A stretch of DNA of 64,000 nucleotides, taken from the NCBI GenBank assembly GCA_032164245.1, contig JAVMKO010000001.1, positions 162,431,434-162,495,433 of the forward strand. Reading direction: 5' to 3'. Both the position numbers and the translations under genes were made by a program. This document shows positions 9,494-19,869 of this stretch, piece after piece (position 1 is the first letter of the stretch; each line of letters begins with the position of its first letter). This DNA comes from Sternotherus odoratus. Taxonomy: Eukaryota; Chordata; Testudines; Kinosternidae. The notes beneath the pieces are model-generated. The model had not been told where the DNA came from. It saw nothing but the letters and a program-made list of their open reading frames with translations, and searched no databases.

Positions 9494-10548
9494 ATCCCTC
9501 GGAACGCCAGTGCTCGGATCATGTTAGAGAGGTCCTGTTGGGTAGCAGGAAGCTATCTACTCGTACTACTTATATGGCCAAATGGAAACGTTTTTCCCTA
9601 TGGGCACGGGACAAGGGGGTAGATCCGACTTTATCCCCCATACCCTTGATTTTGGATTACCTTCTGGACCTTAAGAGACAAGGCCTAGCCATATCGACAG
9701 TTCGTGTCCACTTAGCGGCTATATCAGCCTTTCACGCAGAAGTGGGAGGGTGCTCTCTGTTTAGCAACCCCCTCGTGGGGCGGTTCCTCAAGGGATTGGA
9801 TAGATTGTACCCTTCCGTGCGACCACCTGTCTCACAGTGGGACCTGAACCTGGTGTTGGCGGCCCTCATGAAGCCCCCCTTTGAGCCCCTGGCCTCCTGC
9901 CCACTCTCTTATCTTTCCTGGAAGACGGTATTTCTTGTGGCTATTACATCCGCCCGTCGGGTTTCTGAGCTCCGAGCACTCACCTCGGAGCCCCCGTACA
10001 CTGTCTTCCACAAAGATAAGGTTCAGCTACGGCCTCATCCGGCCTTCCTCCCTAAAGTGGTGTCAGCTTTCCACTTGAATCAGGAAATTTTTTTGCCTGT
10101 CTTTTTCCCTAAGCCCCATGCTTCCAACAGGGAAAGAATGCTACACTCCCTAGACGTTAAGAGGGCGCTAGCTTTTTATATAGATCGTACAAAAACTTTT
10201 CGTAAATCTTCACAACTTTTTATTTCAGTGGCGGAACGAATGAAGGGGTTGCCGATTTCTTCGCAGCGCCTGTCGAGATGGATCACCTCATGCATCAAAC
10301 TGTGCTATAACCTCTCGAACATTTCTCCTCCGCCACTAACAGCTCACTCGACCAGAGCCCAGGCTACTTCAACAGCGTTCCTGGCACATATTCCGATTGG
10401 CGATATCTGCAGAGCTGCAACATGGTCTTCGGTCCATACCTTCTCTTCGCACTACGCCATCGTGCAGCAGACTGCGGAGGATGCTGCTATGGGACAGGCT
10501 GTCCTGGCAGCAGGGACTAGGTCTACTCCTCTCCCACCTCCAAGGTAA
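7654..10548 (+). CDS. DIRS ORF3, tyrosine recombinase (functional part about 9478-10548)
   Basis: The frame is open for 964 codons. Residues up to about 608 overlap ORF2 in another frame and look like a shadow. From the MEYPWLNPSERQ region onward the protein is a tyrosine recombinase: SAM-like N-terminal region (RTTYMAKWKRFSLWARDKG), first catalytic Arg in TSARRVSELRAL, the HSTRA box giving His and the second Arg, and the nucleophile Tyr in FSSHYAI. All four R-H-R-Y positions are present. It would integrate the circular DNA intermediate without a target duplication. How the frame is translated is unclear. Confidence 0.85.
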   Translation: MVPNHIRQMGPQPGESGVLYPILLPPSQPSPFPVPLQGPISRATLSSGGSGPLIFGCHRGGSSRISGQGLLFPLFPYPEGQRRPSPYPGPAGPQLLHKEAEVPHALPSDHYPFYGSRRLVCRPRLEGCILSHINHPQSQEVPEVCARGSSLPICSAPLRPVDCPKGVYKVHVGSGCIPEKETGTRLPLPGRLARQSTLKRTSNPSGSSRQSHFPQVGPHTKRTKVDPSSHSENRVYWGSTGLSASHGIPAHSSGRGHNELDSLRTAVSNYHSQKLHGPIGPYGSMYVRGALRQTSTSSTPSLAIVGIQAGKRPTGPGCHPPTPHAECTTLVAATTRSQCRGPLSQTPAYNDIGNRCLGPRLGSSSGRLQDSGTLVSQRAVPTHQRPGAESGTSRMPGISGPVTRQVCAGTDGQYGGNVLYKQTGWCSLFSPMQGSPDPVGFLYRAQYPSHSHLPSRGPECPSGHPQSLIPGPRMVAQGGCCAFNLPTVGISPPRPVCHEGQQEMPEVLLSHEPQPRVRGRRLSDPLEGGSALCVSSVSTHTQGVAQGPPGQSVHDSNSTGMAPPALVHAAVVSVSLHTYNPTSPSHTGVPGPRAVTSPQPPVTPPHGMEYPWLNPSERQCSDHVREVLLGSRKLSTRTTYMAKWKRFSLWARDKGVDPTLSPIPLILDYLLDLKRQGLAISTVRVHLAAISAFHAEVGGCSLFSNPLVGRFLKGLDRLYPSVRPPVSQWDLNLVLAALMKPPFEPLASCPLSYLSWKTVFLVAITSARRVSELRALTSEPPYTVFHKDKVQLRPHPAFLPKVVSAFHLNQEIFLPVFFPKPHASNRERMLHSLDVKRALAFYIDRTKTFRKSSQLFISVAERMKGLPISSQRLSRWITSCIKLCYNLSNISPPPLTAHSTRAQATSTAFLAHIPIGDICRAATWSSVHTFSSHYAIVQQTAEDAAMGQAVLAAGTRSTPLPPPR

Positions 10549-10560
10549 CTGCTCGTAAGA

Positions 10561-10663
10561 CACTTGTGGGAATGGACATGAGCAAGCACTCGAAGAAGAA
10601 AGAACAGTTACTCACCTCTCGTAACGTTTGTTCTTCGAGATGTGTTGCTCATGTCCATTCCCA
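10561..10663 (+). repeat. DIRS internal complementary region
   Basis: Bases 10561-10602 are the reverse complement of the left extreme end (about 4866-4907), and 10603-10663 are the reverse complement of the right extreme end (about 10843-10905). The two join head to tail. This bridge is used in DIRS models to circularise the cDNA. Confidence 0.85.
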
Positions 10664-10700
10664 ATCCCACCCGCCTCCCCTCTGTCGGAGTACCGGCAAG

Positions 10701-10905
10701 AAGGAACTGAGCGGGGGAGGGTCGGCAGGGGCATATATACATCGCCATAAGGGCGCCACTCCAGGGGTCGCCCCTGCCGACCCTACGGGTACCGCTGGGG
10801 AAAACTTTCCGGAACCGTGCATGCGCGGTGCGCACACACTTGTGGGAATGGACATGAGCAACACATCTCGAAGAACAAACGTTACAAGAGGTGAGTAACT
10901 GTTCT
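10701..10905 (+). repeat. DIRS right terminal inverted repeat
   Basis: Inverse of the left repeat from aaggaactgagcggggg through cacacacttgtgggaatgg, with an extra right-end-specific tail ending gtgagtaactgttctt that is matched by the internal complementary region. Confidence 0.85.
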
Positions 10906-11644
10906 TTTTCTGTTATAGGTAAACAACCTCTAATATAGATCTGATTTTTTTTTTATCCTAAGTCTCCTTAAGACCAGGTTTATATGTATATTCAGGGGAG
11001 AATCCCAGCAGTGAATTTCAGAGCCTGAGGCTACAGACTTGGCCTCATACTACAGTGCTAAATGTAGCAGTGTACACATTCCTACTTGGGCTGGAGCCCT
11101 TAGAAGTGAAGTACCTGATTTATAGGTACTTGGACCTCTGAGTGGCTTAATGAGCACAAAAAGCAGGGCCCCGGGCTATAAATGTCTTTTTAAAATGTTT
11201 GTGTTTATCCTTTTAACAAGTTTCAGCAAAATGTGTAGCTGTTAAGGAGCATCTGTTTCTTGGAGGAAACTAAGAATTCGTTAAGATAGCTTCTGCTTCT
11301 CAAACTGTGTACTCAAATTGAATGTTTTTTAGCTTGGTAAGGGAGTGAATTGTACACTTTGAGCTACAGTCGCTATAGATCTAATGCAATGTTATGAAAA
11401 GGCAGTAGCTTCTCCATAGATAAGGATGCATCTTGGTTTCCATTGCAAGTCTGATCTTGGCCACCAGCCAAAAGGCCACAGAATTGAACATCAAACACAA
11501 AATTTGCACGTCTGTAGCTGAAATAAAGTTTATCTAAAATTTTAAGTAAATTGGACAAAACAGCTATAAATTACAAGATATTAAAAATATAGGTGTTCAG
11601 CAGAGTCCACAAAGTCTTCTAACATTCTCTGAAGTGACAAAGAG

Positions 11645-11765
11645 TCTTTGGCACCTTAAAGACTAACAAAAGTATTGAAGCATAAGGTTTCGTGGGCTAA
11701 TACTCACTTTGTCAGATGCATGCAGTGGAAGTATGCAAGACTAACACGGCTACCTCTCTGATTCC
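11645..11765. repeat. Short interspersed repeat fragment
   Basis: Contains ggcaccttaaagactaac, gtttcgtgggctaatactca and acacggctacctctctgat, blocks I associate with a repeat abundant in turtle genomes. The class is not assigned. Confidence 0.4.
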
Positions 11766-12539
11766 TAACATTCTCTCTCCTTCAGTAGAGTGAAAATAGA
11801 AAGGAAAGAAATGAAAACTGAGTTTACTGTTTTCACTTAGTTGTGCCCAGGATCTAAGATTAGAGGATACAATTCTAATTTTAAAAATTGTTAGAATTTT
11901 ATATCATGATGTCAGAATGGTGTGTTGGCTCAGTCAGCTTAGAATAGACCACCAGCTCACTACAGAAGATAAACTTTCATTGAAAAAAGAAAAGTCTCTA
12001 GTTCTCTTCCTGTGGAGATAAATTTTTAAGGGAGGCTTGTCAATAGAGAAATGTTCTAGTAAAGCTGGAGCTAATTAGACAAGTTTGTAAATTAAAACAC
12101 TATAGAAAGGTATTCATCACAGTTAGGATATTCTATCAAAAACTCTTTTGCCAGATCTCATCTTGAGAGTGGACAGTAGGAGATAATTAAAATTAGGTCT
12201 GTTGGGTTTCTCTCTTTGCAATATAGTGCACGGGACCCAAGTGTTTAAAGGTTATTAAGTGTTCAAATAGGAACATGAAATGGGTACAGCAGGCTATGAC
12301 AACCATTACAGTGCTCCTGATGAGCCTTGGGAGAATCAGTAGGGTGCTGATAAACTTTACAAAATATGCTGACCGTTGGATGTGGCAGTGCACCAGTTCA
12401 CCCTTCAGTGCACACAATGACCCATCATAAAGTGTATGGCAGTGTTTACAAAATGGTAGGTCCTGGATGGGAGGTTTAGATGAGTCATGAGGCCCTAGGT
12501 AAATATACACTTGTTCCAACTTGATGCAGAGGGGAGACC

Positions 12540-12922
12540 GGGGTGGGGGAGGGGGTTGGAAAACAGCTCTGCCCCACTCTCACTGTAGCAGTGGCTCCTG
12601 TCTTGCAGAGCTGGGCTCACTCCCCACCCCAAGCATTGAGACCTGACATGGGGTCACAGCACCACTCAAGTTTGGCCTGGCTCTGTCTCCCCAACCCCGA
12701 GTGATGCTGCATCCCTCCCCAGCCTAGCCCTGTGAGACAGGAGGCACTGCGTCAGTGTGGGGTGGGCTCGCCCTCTTAACCCTCTTTTCCCCAGCTCCTG
12801 CCCACACAGGGCCGGTATTAGGATTGTGGCCCCAAGGGGGAGGGTGCATAAATGTAATGGTGTGTCACAAAGACAAAAGAGTGCAGTGGTGAGTTGCTTA
12901 CTAAAAAGTTTGGGAACCACTG
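12540..12922. repeat. hAT-like MITE fragment, left end lost
   Basis: The right end aaaagtttgggaaccactg matches a common hAT-type MITE end. A matching left inverted repeat is not evident. The body is C-rich sequence. Confidence 0.35.
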
Positions 12923-13266
12923 GTCAGTAGCAAATTCCTCTGCTCTTTGAATTCAGTCACTTTGAGCCACCTGCACAGCACAAGGCAACCGCTTCACTTT
13001 CCACAGGGGGGTGTCAATGGGCTGAGGCTTAACGTTTCTGACTGATCTGGGACAAATGTCACTTTGTTCTATCACTGTTCATCTACAGCAGTGTGTTTTC
13101 AATAGGCTGTGCAAAGGCTCTAGCAATGCAGTTCCCATAAGCTTTAATGAGAGTTGCGCAGGAAGTTAGCTGCCCAGTGTTTTTAAAATGTAGAGGATAT
13201 TATCGATTATACAATGGTTTATATCCAACACTTTTGCTGATCTATAAACATTTCAACCATTTTCAG

Positions 13267-13470
13267 ATGCTTATAATTGGCGGATACCTGAAATCTTCTC
13301 CTGGCTCCAAACAGAGGGGAACCTCTCAGAAGAGGAGATGGCCCGAACGTTTAATTGCGGGATTGGTGCTGTCTTGATGGCAGACAAGGAGCTGGCTCAG
13401 CAAGTTCTGAAGGATGTACAGAAGCATGAGGAAGCCTGGCTGATTGGCAATATAGTCCCAAGCCACACAG
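13267..13470 (+). CDS. GART-like: GART-like exon e (end of AIRS domain)
   Basis: The exon follows a ttttcag acceptor and is 204 bp, equal to minus exon 42687-42890. It encodes the C-terminal AIRS segment with WRIPEIFSWLQ and ARTFNCGIGAVL, both conserved. The donor is gttgat, weaker than the gtactg of the minus copy. The intron before it carries the DIRS element and the intron after it carries the hAT element. Confidence 0.9.
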
Positions 13471-13609
13471 GTTGATGGGCTTCTTAACTTTGAAATAAAT
13501 AAAAAATGGAATTCCATTCATTAGGCCCTGATCCAAAGTCCACTGAAATAAAGAAAAGCCATTCATTGATTTAAATGGGGTTTGGACCAGGCCCTTAGAG
13601 ATGCTCTAT

Positions 13610-15926
13610 CCAGGGGTGTCAAACTCAATTGCACAGGGGGCCAAAACTCAAAACTCGCGGGCCGAACAGTATAACCATTTATTTAACAGACTAAATATTT
13701 ATGTTTTTTAACCATTAATATGAACCAAAATACAGGATATCATTCCAAAATAAATACATTTCAACTTAAAATATTTTGCTCTTCTTAAAAAAATATCCTG
13801 TCAATACAATACATTCAAAATCTGTACATGCTGGAATATTAAAAAATTGAATTTAAAGCAAAAGTATAATCATAACAAATCATAACATTCCATTTTCTTG
13901 TCCTATTTAGTCAGAGCCTGATACTTGGAGTCTTTTCTTTGCAACAAGTTCGTTTATGTTTGGGGTTAGGTTCTGTGTTGTGAAGATTCTCAGGATCGAT
14001 TGCAGGTGTTCATCAGTGAGGCGACTCCTGTGTGACGTTTTGTTAATTTTCATCACAGAGAACAGCTGCTCGCACAGATATGTGCTGCCAAACATGGACA
14101 GGATTCGAGCCGCATGTTGGCGGAGCTGCGGCATCGCTTCAGGATCGACTTTCCAGCGTCGTACTTTGCCTTCAGTGTCCCGTTACATTGCAGTTCTATC
14201 AGCTCCATCTGCATTTCTACAGGTGCGGTTTCCACATCGACTGCAAATGGGTTGCGAAGCAGCTCGAAGTTACTTTTCTGTGCCTCAAAGTCACTGAAGC
14301 GCCGTGCGAACTCAGTGCGCAGCGCGCTGAGTTTTTCAGCAAAGGTGGCATTTGGGAAAACTGTGGCACTTTCTTGGTTCCGTATTACTTGGCAACAGGG
14401 AAAGTGAGACAAGTTGCATTGGTGCATTTGTGTCTCCCATAAGCGCAGCTTCACTTGAAATGCCTTCACTGCATCATGCATATCGGTTATTATGTGCTCC
14501 CGTCCCTGGAGTTGAAGGTTTAAAGCGCTAAGATGCGACGTTATGTCAGCCAGGAACGCCAACTCACATTTCCACTTTTCATCCCGCAGAACTGTGCAGT
14601 CTTTCCCCTTACTGTCCATGAACTGGCAGATTTCCTCTCGCAGCTCAAAGTGTCTTTTGAGAACTTTTCCCCGACTTAGCCACCGGACCTCCGTATGATA
14701 TGGCATATCGCCAAACTCGCTATCTATTTCCCGCAGAAAAGACTGGAATTGGCGGTGATTTAAACCGTGGGCTCTGATAAAGTTGACGGTTTGTGTTACA
14801 GTGTTCATCACATGATCCATTTTTAGGACTTTAGCACTCAGCGATTCCTGGTGTATGATGCAGTGATACACTGTCAACTCACCGGCACAGTTCTCCCGCA
14901 TCTTTGAGCGCATCCTTCCCACCAGTCCATTTTTTTCACCACACATAGCAGGTGCGCCATCTGTTGTAAGTCCAACGAGTTTTTCCCACGGCAGTTTCAT
15001 GTCGGTTACACTTTGAAATACATTTCCAAAGATGTCTTCTCCTTTCGTTGTCCCGTGCATCGATTTAATGTCCAGTATTTCCTCTGTTACGCACAAATTG
15101 GAATCCACACCACGGATAAATATCGCCAGCTGTGCAGTGTCAGTCGCGTCAGTAGTTTCATCCACGGCAAGGGAGTATGCAACAAAATCTTTTGCTCTTT
15201 CAATCAACTGTGTTTTCAAATCAGTCGCCATCTCACAAACCCGATTAGCAACAGTGTTTCTGCTGAGGCTTACATTTGCAAACGCTCGCGTTTTATCTGG
15301 ACAAAGGACGTCGCACACTTTCATCATACAATTCTTTACGAATTCCCCCTCGGTAAACGGCCGTCCTGATTTGGCGATCTCTTCGGCCACAATGAAACTT
15401 GCTTTCACAGCAGCTTCACTTTGTGATTTTGCTTTGGTGAAAAACGTCTGCTGGGATGTCAAATTCTTCTTCAACTCCTCTACCTTTTGTAGCTTCTGTC
15501 CTGCGCTCAGGTTTTTGAATTTGTTCTCATGTTTCGTCTCGTAGTGCCGTCTTAGGTTATACTCCTTCATTACAGCGACATTACTCCCGCAAAGGAGACA
15601 CACTGGTTTACCTGCAATTTCAGTAAACATATACTCATTCTCCCACCGGCTTTGAAAGCCTTGGTTTTCAGAATCAATTTTTCTCTTGGCCATTGTTGGG
15701 GTCTAGCTTTGATTTGATATTAGCGTTGTATACATCAACAGACCGCGAACTTGAACCGCGGCTTGCCGTTGGCGGCAATTGCACTGCATCATGGGATTTG
15801 TAGTGTGTGTTATTGGGGCGTCATATCACAGGGCCATTAAAAACAGATATATAAAACGATTTCGTGGGCCGGATATAATTGTATGGCGGGCCGGATGTGG
15901 CCCGCGGGCCTTGAGTTTGACACATG
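13610..15926 (-). mobile_element. hAT DNA transposon, full length with target duplication
   Basis: The ends are inverted: ggtgtcaaactcaa at the left and ttgagtttgacacatg at the right. The insertion is flanked by a perfect 8-bp duplication tgctctat (13602-13609 and 15927-15934), typical of hAT. It carries a transposase gene on the minus strand. It lies in the intron between exons e and f of the GART-like gene, antisense to it. Confidence 0.92.
13907..15693 (-). pseudogene. hAT transposase with one frameshift near its 3' end
   Basis: The main frame runs 15693 down to 14053 (546 codons), starting MAKRKIDSENQGFQSRW. An N-terminal BED-like zinc finger (VCLLCGSNVAV then NLRRHYETKH) is followed by the catalytic region with AVDETTDATDTAQLAIFIRG and LTTDGAPAMCG. 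The family C-terminal dimerisation segment (MFGSTYLCEQLFSVMK, RSRLTDEHLQSILRI) continues in another frame from about 14134 to 13907. A small indel near 14130-14170 therefore separates the two. It resembles the GTF2IRD2/ZBED-related hAT transposases. Otherwise the frame is clean, so the copy is fairly young. Confidence 0.88.
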
Positions 15927-16644
15927 TGCTCTATACCGACACAAAGTAGATCATTAAGGGTCTAATACTGTGAGGTTCTGAGCACTTATTAGGAGACAAC
16001 ATGATTTCACATGCAGTTCTCAACTCAGCACCCTGCAGAACTAGGTCCTTCATTCTTCAGTATGGATCAAGTGAGAAGTAATTTGCTACTAGAGATGGAC
16101 TTTAGTAAGTCAGTGGTCAGAGATACCTGTAAAACTGCTTGAGACTTAGGCAAATCTCCCTAGTGTCTACGGACATATAGGTATTTCTTTGGGTCATATT
16201 TTATCATATTTCTTGGGTCATTCAACAAAACTCCCATATGATGATAGCAGCAGTTATTTTGTGCAATGTTTGAGGGTGGAAGAAGGTTACTGTTATATGC
16301 TTGTGTGTCTGCCAACCGGTAGTTAGATCATCCCCCGTTAGGTGAATCTCCATTAAGTAACTCTCTTCACTTGTGTGTGCATGCAATGAGACTTTCACCA
16401 GGCCCTTCATCATCCACAAGCAGCAGCTTTAGTAAGGGAGACACAAGGAAGTTTTAGTTCAGTTTTGATCACTTGTAGTGTTCCCTGTAGGGCAGTATGA
16501 GGTTGGGAAGGAGGGCGAGTAAGATAAAGGTTTGATATGGGATGGAAGAGATCTGTTAATACATCTTTACTATTTTAGGTCCCAGTCTTGCAAACTGTTA
16601 CATGTGAGTAACCTTACACATGAACTTAATGGGATTCATGTTAC

Positions 16645-16743
16645 TCTGGCTGGGATGATTTAATTGGGAATTGGTCCTGCTTTGAGCAGGGGGTTGGACT
16701 AGATGACCTCCTGAGGTCTCTTCCAACCCTGAGATTCTATGAT
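16645..16743 (+). mobile_element. CR1 LINE 3'-end fragment
   Basis: Contains ggttggactagatgacctcc and ends gagattctatgatt, the typical CR1 3' terminus. It ends about 110 nt upstream of exon f. Confidence 0.7.
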
Positions 16744-16855
16744 TAATTTCTGTATTTCAAGTATTGGATAAATGTTGATGACAGCATAAATTATCACTGA
16801 TAGGTTTGCTTAGTTGATTCTAACTAGAAAAGGATTTTGATATTTTACTTTGAAG

Positions 16856-17005
16856 GATCTTCTCATGTCAAAGTCAAGAATCTCCTTAAAGCCTTGCAGT
16901 TAAATAGACCCCAATTTCTGCAGAATGCTGCTGATATGGACAGTCACCTGCATGTTGAGCCTAAAAAAAGGAAAGTGAAAGTAGCTGTCCTCATCTCTGG
17001 AACAG
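16856..17005 (+). CDS. GART-like: GART-like exon f (AIRS-GARFT linker and start of GARFT)
   Basis: The exon spans the interdomain linker and the first GARFT strand, VAVLISGTG, ending in phase 1 at gtgagt. It is 150 bp against 132 bp in the minus copy, a difference of exactly six codons in the variable linker. The acceptor is ttgaag with a short pyrimidine tract. The Gly-rich phosphate-binding start of GARFT is conserved across the junction to the next exon. Confidence 0.88.
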
Positions 17006-18538
17006 GTGAGTTTGCATTTTTCATCGCACAGGACGACATCTTAACACACAAAAGACCAAATTCAGCCCCACTGTAAGCAATTGCATCTCTGTTTACTTCA
17101 CTGCAGTTATACCTTCTTAAACTAGGACTGAATTTGATCCAAGGTCAAAAAGATGTTCTGTGCTAGCCAATGAAAAACATTACTTATGTGAAAGAGGTGG
17201 CTGGCCCTTCTATCAGGAGATAAGTCTTAGTCCATCTGTGACAGTTTACTTGCCATCCGAGATGGAGAGAATGAATTAGTCGCATGACAGTCAGTCATGA
17301 GACTAAAGCAGCTCTCTCAGAGGGTAGAAAAACAGAGACCTGTGAACAGCCACTGGGGCACTGCAGAGAGAAGCTATGAGAAGAGAGGTCTCCTGTAATG
17401 GTCCCTGAGGAAGGAACTTGGGGCTGGGTAGAAAGACCTTTGGTGAGAAAGTATATACCTTCCCACACCCCAAACTCTAGAGTAACAGAGTGTGGTTCTC
17501 TCCTTCCTTGGAGACCACTAACTTTAAGCTATTTTCCCAGTCTAAGTTAAATCCTGTCTCCCCAAACCCTCCAAACTTGACCAGTTAGGACTTGGGGTCC
17601 GCTGCCACCATTCGTGTAAATCTCCAAGACCCTGGAGTGGGGTACACGAATACCCCAAACTCCCTCTCTCTCCCTGAGAGATTGGGACACTTACAGGCTG
17701 CTCCCCCCTCCCCTTCTAGCCTTAAGGAAGAGAGAGTGAGACGCAGCCCACCGGCTCACGCTGTGAGCCTGCCACATCCAATACTATGACAACTTTAAGG
17801 AAATAATCAAACACTTCTTTAACAAAAAAAGGTTTAATAAAGAAAAGACTACTTATAGCTAATGCAACTTTACAGAGATGAAGCTCCTAACCCCTCCCTC
17901 TCTGGGAAAGTCAGTGACACTCCAAATCAGGTACAAAAACTTAGGAAATCAATCTGTACTCAAGTCAGAATAATCTTGGAAATAGAAAGGTGCCCATCCC
18001 TCCCAAAGCAGGGAGAGAGGAGAAAGGAGTTTTCATAGCTGAAAAACAGGTAGAGTCATCCCAAAAGCTCCGGGAAAACTAGGACTTGATTTCCTGGTTC
18101 TTCCTTGAGTTGGGCTCTCTACGTCATTTCCCCCTCCCCTCCCTCCCCCAGTTAACCCCTAACAGGTAAACCAACTCTCTAAGACACTTTACACTTATGA
18201 CAACCCAGCTGGAAGATTTGTTTTCCTTTAGGGGAGGAGGCCAAAAAGGCAGGCTGGCCAGGCCTTGTCTTCTGCATTGTCTCCAAGAACAAAGGAAGAG
18301 ACAGTACCTCAGGAAGGAGGGGCTGTGCTCAGGCACGAGGAGGCATAGGGCGTGTGCGTGGCCAAATGGACACTGCTAATGGAAATCTCTGATCAAGGGC
18401 TCAAGAGGCGCATGCACCCCAGAAGTGGAGCACCACAGGGACACGTACCTCAGAGAACAGTAGTTAATGTACAAAGTGAGTGAAGTCTTCTTCAGCCTCT
18501 TGTTTGTAAGACCACTTGTTCTTCTCTTTTAATTTGAG
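17006..18538. other. Intron sequence, no assignable feature
   Basis: Intron between exons f and g of the GART-like gene. The region 17190-18180 is C-rich and LTR-like in style, but I cannot find paired ends. Confidence 0.4.
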
Positions 18539-18669
18539 GTACAAACCTTGCGGCACTTATTGCATATGCAAAAGAACCAGCAAGCTGTGCCCAGATAACT
18601 CTTGTCATCTCTAACAAGTCTGGAGTGGAAGAATTGAGAAATGCAGCCCGGGCTGGGATTTCCACCAGG
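18539..18669 (+). CDS. GART-like: GART-like exon g (GARFT domain)
   Basis: The exon completes the GTNL motif and encodes LVISNKSGVEELR through AGISTR, ending phase 0 at gtaagg. It is 131 bp, the same as minus exon 41496-41626. The acceptor is tttgag. The residue pattern fits the beta-alpha-beta part of the PurN fold. Changes from the minus copy lie mainly in the helix after GTNL. Confidence 0.9.
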
Positions 18670-19421
18670 GTAAGGACATCCATTTCCATTCAGTCATGAG
18701 AGAAACAGCTACTGCTTTTACATATCCGGAACAAGTTTTCACTAATCATTCTTGCCCCACATTTATTTAAACTTGTTATGTTAAGTTGTTAGCTAAGTAT
18801 AAAACAATGACATCAGAAAACTAAGATCAAATCCAAAATCATGTGGGACCTGATCCCAGTGCTCACCGAAATCAATGGAAATCTTTTCATTAACTTCAAT
18901 GGGCATTAGGACCCCAATACAGTAGAGGATTGAAGCGTGAGCATTGAAATCAATGGGACTTTAGATGTGTGCTTGCTTTGCTGAGCCCCATGCAGCTTAT
19001 ACCTTTAACTGAAAAGAGGGAGAAGAAATCAATGAAATGACATTTTTTTGAACCACATGTGCACACTTTCCCCTCCTATACTGCATTTATTTATCCACTT
19101 CTTTAGCATGTAGTGAATATCTGCATAAGACGACCTCCCATCTCTCACAGCTCCAATTTACTTTCAATAGCAAAGTGAGTCTGATTCTGTTACTATTACT
19201 CAGATTAAGTAGAACCTCACTGCCTCAGGAGTCCCATTGATTTCAGTTGCATAACAGACATACAGTAGAAAAAATTTTTGAGCTAGCCCTCTTCCCCTCC
19301 CCCCCCCCCCCACTGTTAAATGTAGATTTTCTCCAGCAGTAGATAGGCTCGTATCTGAAAACATGTGATAAGGTCCTTCAAAAGGTTTTCATGGGGAAGA
19401 GGAGCACTGCTCCATCACCTA

Positions 19422-19851
19422 TACAGTAAACCCTCGATTTAACGGACCTCGATTTAACGGACTTCGGATGCAACGGACAAAATTTCTGTGCAAGTCTGAT
19501 GCATTCAAAATCCATTTCTCGTGGGGTGGCTGCCGGCTCCCAGCTGCCACCCGGGTCCAGGCAGCAGGCGGGCTGGCTGCCGGCTCCCGGCTGCCGCCCG
19601 GGTCCAGGCAGCAGGCGGGCTGCCGGCTCCCGCTTCCTGCCCGAGTCCCGCCAGCAGGCGGGCTGGCTGACGGCTCCCGGCTGCCGCCCGGGTCCCAGCA
19701 GCAGGCGGGCTGCGGAGCTGCCGCCCCAACCCTGTGGCGGGCGGGCTGCTGCTCCGACAGCTCATTTTTTTTTATTATTAAATAATGGACTTTTTGATTT
19801 AACGGACACCCCCTCACCCGAATTAGTCCGTTAAATGGAGGTTTTACTGTA
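19422..19851. mobile_element. pogo/Tigger-like MITE
   Basis: The ends are inverted: acagtaaaccctcgatttaa at the left and ttaaatggaggttttactgt at the right, flanked by TA. The core is a GC-rich tandem of CAGCAGGCGGGCTG-type units and a T run. The terminal sequence resembles pogo-class Tc1/mariner elements. No transposase is present. Confidence 0.75.
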
Positions 19852-19869
19852 TTGTTGAAAGTCATGTTG

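Larger units (their letters stand above)
4870..10905 (+). mobile_element. DIRS-type tyrosine-recombinase retrotransposon, apparently intact
   Basis: The element carries a gag-like ORF, an RT-RNase H ORF and a tyrosine recombinase ORF. Its ends are inverted repeats of about 180-200 bp (4870-5049 and 10701-10905). An internal complementary region at 10561-10663 joins the complements of both extreme ends, the diagnostic structure of the DIRS replication cycle. No target duplication was seen, as expected. All three ORFs are uninterrupted, so the copy looks young. It sits in the same orientation as the GART-like gene, 17 nt past a splice donor. Confidence 0.93.
10906..13266. other. Intron with few recognisable repeats
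   Basis: Intron between exons d and e of the GART-like gene downstream of the DIRS element. It contains the short repeats at 11645 and 12540. Nothing else coding or structured was recognised. Confidence 0.5.

Noticed and set aside
5206..10548. DIRS ORFs as host genes
   Set aside because: They are bounded by the DIRS inverted repeats and contain RT, RNase H and recombinase motifs.
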